Assembly: GCA_038373865.1 (NCBI GenBank)
Contig: JAXGGA010005880.1
Coordinates: 1 to 64,000, forward strand
Origin: Uloborus plumipes
Taxonomy: Eukaryota; Arthropoda; Arachnida; Araneae; Uloboridae
Direction of reading: 5' to 3'
Length of the DNA: 64,000 nucleotides
In this document: positions 11,401 through 24,200 of the stretch, piece by piece
Numbering within the stretch: position 1 is the first letter of the stretch
How the letters are laid out: the number at the start of each line of letters is the position of its first letter
Notes under the pieces: model-generated
Database searches by the model: none
Seen by the model: only the letters and a program-made list of their open reading frames with translations
Told to the model about the DNA's origin: nothing
Program-made: the position numbers and the translations under genes

Positions 11401-14400
11401 GGTATTCTTCTCATAAAAAGGCATCTCAAGTCTTACCAACAATTACTAAAGTCATTGGCATTAAATTCATCATCATTTAGTTGCAATGCTAATGTGTAGT
11501 TTTAGAAAGAAATTTTCATACATTTTATATTTTATTGATGGAATAATTTAGGAACATTTTACATTTTTTCATTAACTGTGAATGATTGAAAGTGTTTTAA
11601 TAATAAATTACTGTCATCGATTTCAAAACCATAATTAAGTTGAGGTAGTTTTAAATATCGAATAATAGTATGATAATAAAATGAAATTATTGTCTCGTTC
11701 TCAAAACTTTTTATTATCTTTTCTTTTTCAGGAATTGGAGTGCTTTTCACTGTCTTTTGCTTAGTGCCATGTTTTGTATTCAGTACTTCTATGTCAAATC
11801 TCTGGGAAGGAGATTTTACTGAGCTTAAGTAAATTTTAACTTTTGTTCATTATGTGATGATTTTTACCTTAAATTTATCATTTAACTTTGTGTTGGTGTG
11901 AGTCTTGTCTACACATCTAGAATAGATATTTTTAATTAAAAACATACATGAAAGTATCTATTAAAAATACCAGGCATGGGCAATGTTGTTCTTTTTAAAT
12001 GATCCGTTCGTCAGAGTTCTCTTTTTATTTATCCATCAACCAACTTTTTTATTAAACTCTTCAAAAAGGTCATTTAAAAATTATTAAACATATATAGTTA
12101 AAATTCTAATTTTTTTAATCAAAAATAATTTAAAAAACCCCAGATAGTAGGCAGTAAAAATAATAAAACTTGATTTATTAACTAGTCGGCGATAAACTGC
12201 TAAACAACAAGTGTTCCTGGATGGTTCGTTATAAAATGAGAAAGAGAAACAACTAAGAATATATTTACTTTTGCGTTTTTGCTTAAAGACGAATAAAAGT
12301 AAAAACGAGCAAACTAAAGCAAATGTACTTACAGTGCATTGCTCTAAACTGTTCACCTTTAAAAGGAGGAGGAAGAAAAAAATGAGACGAGTGTATTAGT
12401 GCATTAGTATTGCTCCAAGTTCTGAATCATTCAACGTTTAAAAAAATGGCCATTCATTTTTTACTTCCTTTTACGTAGTAAAGGAAGTATTGTGATCGCA
12501 AAAAAAAAATCACTCAAATTTGAGTCTAAATTTTGATTTTGCTCACCCCCGAATGAATGTTCAGTAGTTTTTTCGACCTGTCAGCATGTGCATATGTACC
12601 TACCAACATATAAGCAGCCGAAAAATCCTTTTCAACCACCACCGAGTTAATTACGACGAGTTTTCTCGTGACGTCTGTATGTATGTGCGTATGTGTGTTG
12701 CATAACTCAAGAACTATATGCCGTAGAAGCTTCTAGCTTGGTATATAGGCTCTGAGGATGGTCTAGTTGTGCACCTCCCCTTGTTAAGAGATCATATTGC
12801 ACCATTAATTTCAGGTAGTTAGTCGCTTAAGCCCGTTCAATTATGAATGACTCATTCCTAAAAATACCTTGTTTCTATAGTAGCTTTCTGTTTGATAAGG
12901 TCTGTTCAAGTATCTTTCAAACAAACCTCCATTGACATTTAAAGCAAATACAATGGTAGCATTATTAAATTGTGATTGTGATACAATAAAAAAAAGTTTA
13001 AAAAAATTATACAATATTTGAACTTAAATAGAATTTCACTTAAAATGTTGTTTTTAGCAGTAGAATTTAAATAACTGCCATTATATCCAAAACCTTATCA
13101 ACCCGGTACAGCAGAGCAGAGAAAATTTACATGATGGAGGGGGGGGGGGGTCACAATCGTTACATACACCTAAATATCACATTCGAAAAGACATTATGCT
13201 TTAAAACTGAATGTTTTGGGGGCGGTGATTCCCAATAGAATATGTCTTGCCGATTAGCAAAAGTGAAATAAAGCTAAGTTCAAAACATGTTTTCTAAATG
13301 TAGAACATTTTGATTTGTATTGCAAAAGAAATCGGTTATGAAAGCATTTGTTGTGTTGTGAATTTTTAGTGGTTGCTCTGTTTGATATTCTAATATGTTT
13401 TATTATTAAATAAAATATATAAGAATGTTTAAGAGAGCAACATCCGAAATTTCAGTTGTTGTAGGCAACAATAACTGCTTTCAATAAATTTTGGTAGAGC
13501 AAGTTTTCTTGAATAAGTTTTGTTACCATAATTTAAGGAATTCCAATGTTTTTAGTTGTTTAAAAATAATCCCATTTTGAGGAATTTCTAGTAAACAAAA
13601 ATATTAAATGTAAGAAGTGAGTGTGAAAGTTCCTTTTTGCTAATTTGTTTTGTTGCAAATGTGCAAAAAAATAAATAAAATAAAATAAAAATAAATATCC
13701 ACTTTGAAAGTGGGGCATGTTCATTGAGTCATTGGCAACGTTGACTGCTATGAATCGAGTTTCTAAAAAGTGGGGTTACTGTATCTGTAAGTTAAGGAAT
13801 GTTTGGTGTGAACTATACATTTTCCATCCTTGTAAAATGGAGCAGCTCTTTACTTTCCCATGTTAGATTTAACTTTTTAAGGTTTTAAATTTCAGTTTTA
13901 ATTTGTCTGACAGTAATCCTAGCAATATGTTTCTTCTCTAATATTTTTCTTTTTCAGAAAGGCATTGCCCTTTTTCTTCTTACTAATGGACTTAACCAAA
14001 GCCGGACTACTTGCACAATTTGCATTGAGCTCTTCTACACAGGTATTAAAATTTTCTAATATAGTTTTTTATGTAAAACAAATACAAAAATGATGATATT
14101 GTTCTCAAAAACTTTTCTAAAATATTCCATATTTTTTAGGAACTTATCATTACTTATTTATCATAATATATATTTCATATTAAAAAAAATTAGTTATAAT
14201 TGGTTTGAGATGGAGTCGGTTTTAGTTTGTTTCATTTAAAGGCTTAAAAGTCTAAGAAATTTACAATTTTCAACTAAGTGTTAAGCTTAAATATTTTTTT
14301 TCTTTCGTCATTTGAGATCCTCTCTTTGCACTCTTTTTAATGAATTAAATATTATTTAGGAAGAAGTTCGAGAAAATATTGCTCAAGGCATGTCAATCTT

Positions 14401-17400
14401 AGGTCCAACAATTACTTTGGATACCATTGTAGAAACTCTAGTCATTGGTGTTGGAACTTTATCAGGTGGGTACTTTTTAAGTTTCAATTTTGTTTGTGTT
14501 TCAACTCAACATACACTGTTTTATAATCAAGTAAAACAAAACTCAAAATATTGAATTGCTTTGAGCATAATCGGTTTCTAAAACTGTAATTGCTAGCAGA
14601 ATGAACAATTTTTAAACTTTAAAACATAAATAGTTTATTTCTAAAAATTGAATATGTAAATAGCTCAATAGTGATTTTTTAAAATGAGTTTTTAATCGGG
14701 TTATGTTGTAAAATAAAGTAAAATTAAATGGATCTGAAACTCAATGAAATATGTTGACTGTTATTTTTTAAATTGCAGATAATTAATTGGGAAATATTTT
14801 TTTATCTTCCTGTAAAAATGCTGAAATTCATTTTATTTTCCTACTGTAAAATAGTTTAATGTAAGATTGCTATTTTCTTTCATTTAAGCAAAGTTTCCAA
14901 AACCATAATTTGAAATTCTTATGAATGCTGTTATAAATGACATAGTTTTTACTCTTATGATAAATATGGTTATAGAAGCATTATGCTATTGTGCATAAGA
15001 AACAAATATTGCACACAGATTAAGACAGCTTCAATCATTTTTAGCAACCTATCCTACAAAATAGCTACTTTCCAATGATTACATTTTTTTGCTTCTCAAC
15101 TCCACTTTACTTCCAAGCAGAAAAATCACTGAATGATTTGTTTAATGACTATATTATTTGGCAATGCTGTGTTATTGTTTTGAAATGCAATTTGCAATGA
15201 AATGTGGCTGTTTAAATTTGTGAAGGGATATAACCCTCACATCTGCTTTTTTCATTTTGAATTTAAACTTAAGCTTTTTGCGGTAAGCAATCAGCATCTA
15301 AGACTTGTATTTCAGATTTTTAATAGCTATTTATAGTATATCTGATGTAGAGGATGTTGGCATGTAAATAGAAATGTTCCCATGTAATAAAACTGCACCT
15401 AAGATGTGACAAATCTGATCTTTAATGTTATGTTTCAATTGCATTCAGGTCCGTCATTTAGAGGCGTGGGGGTGGGGGTCAATTGCCCCCCCCCTGACTT
15501 TGAGAAATCAATGTATTTATATATAAGTGGGCGTGATTTCTGTTATTTTCTGGTGAAATTGTATTGTGTTTTTACCCTCCCCCCCCCCTGGAAAAACTTG
15601 AAATGATGTCCCTGGTTGCATCAAACAAACACTTCTCATGTGCCAACTTTTCATTGACCAATGTATACCATGTTTAAAGTTACTCAGTTTTATGAAATTA
15701 CTTTTGTACATTAATGGGTTACTTTCCTTCACACATATACTGAAGCATGCACATTTCTTTGTTATCAGAAGGTGGTTAAAATTGCACGGTTTTTTCCCTT
15801 TGTCTGAAAATACAATTAACTCTTGATTACCCGCAGATGGGGTGGCTCGGTAACTGCTGATAAGCGAATATGGCTGATAATCCGAAAAATAGTTTAAATA
15901 GTGTATGATATAGCCAAAAAAAGTCAAGCACATACATTTAAATTATAACTGAAAACAATAACGTAGAATGTAAATATCTTTACAAGTTAAAAATGACCAA
16001 TATCGCACTCGCATTTTTCTGTATTCAGTAAATCATCAGTGTAAAAAGAAGAAAAACAACAGGGTGAAAGACCCACCGATATTTGGGAGTTTACTGTATT
16101 TATTTCTGTTGGTTTTTTAGTTTGTTCTTATTAAACTGCTGCTTCTAAAAAAATATGAATTTTTACTTTTTTTGTTTTAGGAGTCAAAAGATTGGAAGAG
16201 TTATGTCGATATGCCTGCATGTCTGCTGTTGTAAATTATTTTGTCTTCATGGTATTTTTTCCTGCATGTTTATCTCTTATTCTCGAAGTAAGTTTTGCTT
16301 TTAATATTATGTGCCATATATTTGATTATTCATTTGTCAAAATATCAATGTGTGTTGAATTTGCATGTCTCTGATGTATAGGTTTTTTAAAGCTTATGAA
16401 AGATAATAATTTTTTTTTTTCTTTTTAACTCCCAATTTTGTTTTTGGTAACAGTTTAATTTTATCTGTGAATTACTCAGTTTTGAAAATAGCTTTGTATT
16501 CAGAAATATTTAGGTCCATATTTGAATATATGTATGTATCCAAAAGTTTGGTATATAGTCTATATACATTCTAATTACTTATATTTTTGTTTTAAATTTA
16601 ATGTATTTTTTTTTTTTCAGTTGTCAAGAGATAGGGATGAAGGAAGGCCTGTATGGCATTTAAGTACACTGACTAGAATACTGCAGCAAGAAGAAGAACA
16701 AAAACCTAACCCAGTTTTACAAAGGGTCAAAGTTATAATGGTAATTTTCCTATTTAAATTAATATTGTTTTTTAATTATAGGGGTTCAACTTAAAGTAGT
16801 GCATTAGAGTTCGTATTTTCCTTTTTTGTAGTAAAATTATTTCCCAGGGGGACACTTATTAAGTTTTTATTGGCTGATAAAATATTTGAAAAAATTTTAA
16901 ATAAAAAAGACGAATTTTCTTTGTATTTAATTTTAACAACTCTTATGTTTAAGTGCCCAAAAATGTTGCACATAATCAGAAGAAATAGGAAATAAAAGTT
17001 TAAAATGAAAATGCAGTTTATATTTAGTATTAATCATAAATAATGTTGCAAGACGTAAGTCTTCAACAGTTGCTTATAGTCATGTTCCAACATGATTTCC
17101 CAACAATGTTTTGTATTAATTTTTTTGCTTTTAGTCAGAATTTGTTTTTTAAATTCTGCTTTCTGAGTTGAATTTGCATTATAAATAATTTAATTAACGT
17201 ACTTGTGTGTGTACAGTTAAATTAAGTGGAACTTCACAAATGCAACCATCTGTCATTCTGAGAAAAATTGGCCGTTGTGCGAAGTGGTTGCTCCAAGAAG
17301 TGTCAACATTGGACTGCTTAAATAGCTTGACTATTGTTTATTATTACTAGCAAAATTCTAAAAGTTGTTAGTTATTAAATGTTCAAAAGAATTATTAAAA

Positions 17401-20400
17401 TACTTTTATTTATTAAATTTTTGCATATTTTTTGTAGAAAAATTTATTAACTCTTTTAAAGCCTGATACAATTTTTTATATTTCTTTCTCTCCTTGTTTT
17501 GTTTCTTTAACTTTTCCTACTGCAACTCTTAGCATATTTTTTTTATTTATTTAAAAGAGAGAGGTTTTATATTATTTTCTTAATGCTCTGAATTTGACAT
17601 CATGAATTTTTTAAAAAAAATTGCTGGGGGAGAGGATATTCTCTTTAAAATGTCTATCTTAAAATCTTAATTACATACTTTCTTCTTGATTCTGTATATA
17701 TAAATATTTATAATTTTTTCTATGCAATTAAAGACTTTGTTTTAGTCTGCAGGTCTTGTTTTGGTCCATGCTCACAGTCGATGGCCTTTACTTGTAGCAA
17801 GTAAAGCTCTTCAACAAGCCAGCAAAGTAAATCCTGCTGATTCTATTGGTCAACATTCAAACTGGGATTTATATATGCAAAAGTAAATTATTATATTCAT
17901 TTGCTGAAAATGTTGTGCTAAAGAAAACATTAAATATTGAAGTTTTTCCAACGTATCACATAAATCTCTTAAGTATAATTCACCAAAATAAATAAATAAA
18001 TTGCTGCTCATTAACTTATTGCTTAGTGAATTTTAACTTTAAAATCATAAAATATTGAGAGATCCATCCAGCTTTTAAGTTACAGAAATTTCTTTTGGTA
18101 GTCTATTTCTCACTCCCGTAAAATTACTGTTCTTATTCACAATACAAATAAATTTTTTTTCCTATGAGCATGACTGTCTTCAATTTCTTCTTGTGGAGGA
18201 ACTTCCTCCCAGTATGCGCTGAAAAATGCTCTTTGAATAACATATTCTTGTAAATAGCAGTAAGTATTTAATACTGTGAAATCTTGTTGGCAACAAAATC
18301 CAGAGAACAGCCCATTTTGTTAATTGTAGTGGAGATATCATTGTAATGGGATTCAAGCCATATAAAGGTAGTCAAATCTGGAGTAAAAGTTTATTTCATT
18401 GAAATCAATAATTCCTTGCAACAGGATTTGATTGCTTTTCCTAAGAGCATACTGCAGAAGATGGAACTGAGCTTTTCCGTAATATTTTTGTGGATTAATA
18501 TAGGGATGCACTGATAAACAAATTGGCCTATTACCGATTAGTTACCGACCTGTTGATAATTGGCCAATTAACATTTTTCTAATTTTTCTGAAATAATTTT
18601 TAAATTTCATCCAATTTCTTTGAACTGATTTTCATATTATTGTTAAGGAAGTTACGTTATGTTAACTAGACGTGCAAAAAAAAAAAAAAAAAAAAATGTG
18701 GTGAGCACTCTAATTTAGGAGTGCTTTTTAATCCCTGACGCAACAAGAAAGGGAGCTATAATTTTGATGTGTCTGTGGATCTGTCTGTGACACAGTACAG
18801 CCTAAACTAATAGACCGTTTTTGAAAAAAAATCTTTTGTTTGAAAGGTGTGATCGAAAGTGTTCTTAGCTAGGTCGCATTGTCAGATGACCTTACTTAAC
18901 AAAGATATATGTTCAATCCAAGGAATGGGGCTTAAGTTAGAGCATCCCTCGTCTATTAAGAAAACAATCATCCAAATCTGAAAAAAACCATACATACAGT
19001 ACAAATAGAGATCCTCTTCCTTTTTGAAATGGGTTAACAAGAATGTAACATATTTTTAGTCTTTGTAAGCTGTTTTGTGAAAAACTCTGGCAGCGTCAAA
19101 TACCTTGGGGTAATCCTTGACGCTGGTCTTACCTTTAAAATCCACATTGAGGAAATTATTAAGGAGACCAAAGCTGCCTTCTTTTCGCTGAAACCCATCC
19201 TAAATTATCCACTTTGTCCCTGATTAACAAGAGACTAATTTACCTTTCGATCATTAGACCTAAACTACTTTATGCTGTCGAAGTGTGGGGATGTGCGGCT
19301 AAGTCGAACATCCTCAATGTCCAACGCCTACAGAGTAAAATACTACGTGAATTATCATGTCTCCCTGACTTTATTAGTAACCGCACCATCCACAAGGACT
19401 TAATAATTGAACCTATCTCGACTTATATTTTGGTAAATGCTACCAAATTCTTCTCCCATCTCGACCCACATTCGAACCCCGAAGTCAGAAACCAAATTGG
19501 TTTTATAACTAACTCATGGCACCATGCTAACCCCAGCAACTCTATGATCATCTATTACGACTCCTTGGCCGAAACCACTAGAGCCTCCTCTCCTTGTTCT
19601 GGGAGAGACTTCCCTGTCCTTCCCCTCTAGTTTACCCATGGGGTTGACGGCTGCCTCTGTGTGATCTTTGGCACATGTTCTCTTTCCCTTACAGATGGTA
19701 GCACCGGCACTGTCGCAACGGCACACTGTTGCGCTTTTCTATTTTCTTTGTATGTTATTACTAACTTTTGCTAAGTAACTGACCAAGTTTATCTTGTCTT
19801 CGACGCGGGCCTAACCTGTGGCCGTCATACTTTGAAGGCGGGGCGTTTTCACGTCCTGTCTATAAGACTAAATTATTTGAATGCTTCAGTGATACTAGGC
19901 AAAAGAGCTTCCTCTCTAACCCCATCTCCAGATATCATGACCATCTGTTACAGTGGAATTGCCCTGAAGTAATGCAATATAATCGTTTTTGATATATACA
20001 TGTACATATGTGTGTGTGTGTGTATTTTTTGGTTCAATTTTCTTCATATCAAACTTTGTTTGCTTTTATAGGTGGTTTGGAAGTGCAGAACAAATGGTAA
20101 TGATAGCATTTGCATGCACATTTGCTGTCATGTATCACTATTTAGAATCCAGAGAAGATCTCAGTGAACATTTGGCCTCTGCCGCCATTTCATCTCCATC
20201 AAAATGCCCAGCAGGATATCGCAGCAGTTTGTCTCCTCAAACTGTTCAATCAGCTTATGAAAGTTAGTTATTAAATTTACTTCTGAATCGCTTTTAGTAA
20301 TTGTAAGAATTTATACAACCCTAGTCCACTTGCATGAGTGGTTTTTATTTATTAGTTTCATATCTACATTTAAATTATTTAAAGATGAAATAATATGTAA

Positions 20401-21215
20401 AGTTTCTGAGTACTTGACTTTTAATATGATAACGTTTAAAAAGTTTATTTTCTAGGAATAATTAACTTTTCTACTTAAGCATTAAAAGAAACTTTTTTAA
20501 ATATGATAAGCCTTCTATCGTGGATGAGCATTAAGGTACTGTGAAGATATGTACACATGGACAATTGTTTAACCAAATAATTACATTCAATAAAAATAAT
20601 AGTAACAACAATAAGAAATTAATGAATAAATAATAACTGCAATAATAAGTAAATAAACAAGAAAGATTTGACAAATTAAGTGAGTTTTAATAACATACAA
20701 TTTTTTCAAAGAAAAATTCGAAATTATCATGTCAATTAGCATAGTTCCATTAGTATCTGTTAATAATTTGAAGAAGAGTTTTCAATTACAGAAACTCCTT
20801 ATAATCTGTGAAATTGATTAGCTTGGCTATCGTGAATAACCAACTTTGTAGACAATCCACAAAACTATGAAGAAAGATAATAAATCAGTACAAATATGCA
20901 TTCGTGTCTTGAAAATGGAGTTCAGGATATGTTTGGGTGGGAAGAAGTAAAAGGATGGGCCCAGAAAAAAAAAATTGTCCAGGGTCTGAAATAGAAAGGT
21001 TGACTTTAGAAATAAATGTAAAAAAAAAAGTTTGTATAAAATTATTGTTCATTTGTTTTTTCACAATTATTATTAAAGAACACTGTCCAGATTTCTTGAT
21101 TTTTTAACATGTCATTTTTTAGGTTAATCAAATAGTAATTTTTTTTGAGTTATCTTATTTTGCCCCTAGTTTTGGTATCCCTTTGTAATATTTCGGTGTT
21201 TATGCAACTGAAAAA

Positions 21216-21265
<50 letters not shown>

Positions 21266-24200
21266 TTTTGATTTCAGAATATCAATATTAATACTTAAGT
21301 TTAGCTTAAAAATTGTAGAATTCTGGATATAAATTAACAGTGTTAAGATTTTAGTTTCAATTATTTTTCTCTTATGTAATATTTTAGTACTAAATTCCAT
21401 ATTTTCTAATTTAGGTCCATGCTGGAAACAAGATTCCCTTTCAACAATAAAGATGATATCATGCAGCCAAGATACTCATTCTGTATCTTTTACTATGGGA
21501 GAAGAAGAAATAGATAGTATAAAACGCTCTGGAACCTGTTGTTCTGATAAAATCATACAGACAGATAGTGAGAAGCCTTATGATGAAGCTTCTGAAACAG
21601 TGGCTTTGACAGAACCTCGCAGTATTGAGGAATGCAAAGAAATCCTTAAGTCAGAAGTAAGATGCCAACAAAAATATTTTAATTCATATTGGGGATTTTC
21701 GTAGTAGAAAATCTGCTTAATTATCAAAAATCTCAGACAATGCTAAAGCAGTGGAATTGTTATAAGTGTTTTCCACGTGTAATAGTGCAAAAAACATTTA
21801 AAGTATTTTAAATGTTTTGCTTCTTGTTTGTTTTGCTTCATTTTAAAAAGTTTCAGTTAAGATCTTAGTAGCATGTTTCTCATGAAATAATGGTTAATTA
21901 GTTGATAGTATTGTACCCCGCCTCCCCTCCTTTTTTTCAGAGTTTTTTATGTTCAGGTAATTTATATGACACATTATATTCATTTCTTTTCAATATTTCT
22001 TTTCCCCTTAGATCTTTTATTGATCAACTGAGAAATGAAAACAAAAATTTATTACATAAAAACTAAGTATTGGGATAATTTTGTAGACCAACAGATTTCT
22101 GGCAAATCTTTCGATAAAGTTTCAGGGAGGACTTCGATTTTCTCAACTTGTATCCATCTAGTGTTAATATGAAAACTTTCACTTTTGAATTTTTATCAAA
22201 TGACGATTGTAGGTATGAATTCTAATATATTTATTTATAGATGCATGTCTTACAAGAACATATCAGAATTCTTAGTTTTTTTTTTTTTGTCTTCATGTCA
22301 TTTCTACAAATTTGTGTTTAGTACTTAGTTACTTTGTTTTGATAGTATACAATGATTGTTATGTGTATAACCACCACAAATGAGAAAAATTATGGAATTT
22401 GATGCCAAGTCATTGAATTTCATTCAGTTTTCTACAGATAAAGGCACACTCTCGCTGTTAAAGTTTATATGAAATATCATTTTAAATATAAAATATACAA
22501 AAGTGATTTTTTATTATGTGTATAGTTTATGACTGATTGTTACTATTCCAAGATTCTTTGTGATATATTGATTTTTTAAATTTTAGGTTGGTGGAGCTGG
22601 TTTAACTGATAATGAACTTTTACTTCTAGCTGAAAAAAAAATTATACAATCTCATAAACTTGAGACTATTGTTCAAAATCCAAAAAGAGGTGTTGTTTTG
22701 CGGAGGAAATTGCTTTCAAAGCTTGCTAAACGGGGCCAAATTTTAGGATCATTGCCTTATTGCAATTATGATTACAAATTGGTGAGTTCTGTTTCATTTT
22801 ATGTTATTTACTAATTTATTACTATTTTTCTTTCTTTTTTTTTTTAAATGTAGTTTAGAGAAGAGAAATTTCCGTTTATTAATTAAAAAAAAAAAAAGCT
22901 AAATTTTAAGTAATTATATTTATCTTGATGGAAAATTACATCAGCATCATTTTTGTTTAGAATATTTTTGATTAATTTCTGCAGCACTAAAAGTATTACA
23001 TCATTTACTGAGACTATTTTTCAACACATCTCATTACTAATTTCAGGGCTTAAATTCTACCAAGATATTCATGAATATTCATGTAAATAATCTGAAATTC
23101 TGTCTATAAACTAAAAAAATCATTGCAAAGTAAATAAGCAGGAGGAGTTGTGTGCCCCTGTAAATTAAGCCCTAACTGTTGAGCATGCATATAAAAGTGA
23201 AATGATGCAAAAACTTTTAAAGTATCTTACATTTTTAGGTGATGGGATCTTGTTGTGAAAATGTTATAGGCTATGTTCCTATTCCTGTTGGTGTTGCAGG
23301 GCCTCTTTTCTTAGATGGAGAAATGCTCTATGTTCCAATGGCAACTACTGAAGGTTGTCTTGTAGCAAGTACTAATAGAGGTTGTCGAGCCCTGGCTGTA
23401 AGTTTTATTATTACATTTTCTTAAAATTATGTTTATTATTTCAACTAAATCTGAAAGAAAAATAAATATGTATTAATAATGTTAATAATTTGTTGATTGT
23501 TTTTTCAGCTATCTGGAGGAGTAAGGAGTAGCTTGTTGGGCGATGGCATGACAAGAGGGCCAGTTGTTCGAATGCCATCTGAAGTAGAAGCTGGGTATGT
23601 TAAATTTACAGTATAAAAATACTTCTCCTCTAATCATCTTTTACAACAAAATAATTTTGTATCTATACATTATTAATTGGGTAATTTGTAATATATTCAT
23701 AAAATGTTCTTTTCCCTGCAACTCGTAATTTAATTTATTAATTGCAATTCAGTGTTAAAGAAAGCAGTTTCCACAGAATCTGTATGTTATGTTTCAAGCT
23801 CTTGCAAATATATTTGAAATAGATTTTAAACTATGAATTGTAGCATACGTTCTTATAGATTCATTGTTCATTAATATGAATAAAATACCTAGAAAAAAGC
23901 TACTACATTATCCAATAATAAACAAATTTAATGCCTGAAATGATAAAATGTAGAATAATATTTTACTCAATGGCTATGATATTATTAAAATACAAGACCT
24001 CTGTGATAGATAGTGCATGCAATGAATCTGATTTGCCTTAATTTAACATATAAAACATCAATCTACTAGTCAGCTTAAGCATTAAATAAAAAGAAATCTG
24101 TTTGGTTAAAGAATGATTTTCAACCCCCTGACAGTTTTGGACGTCTTATCACGTCTATTTAACCTTTTGGAACCGGGCTGTTTTTTAGAAATGTTTCTTT

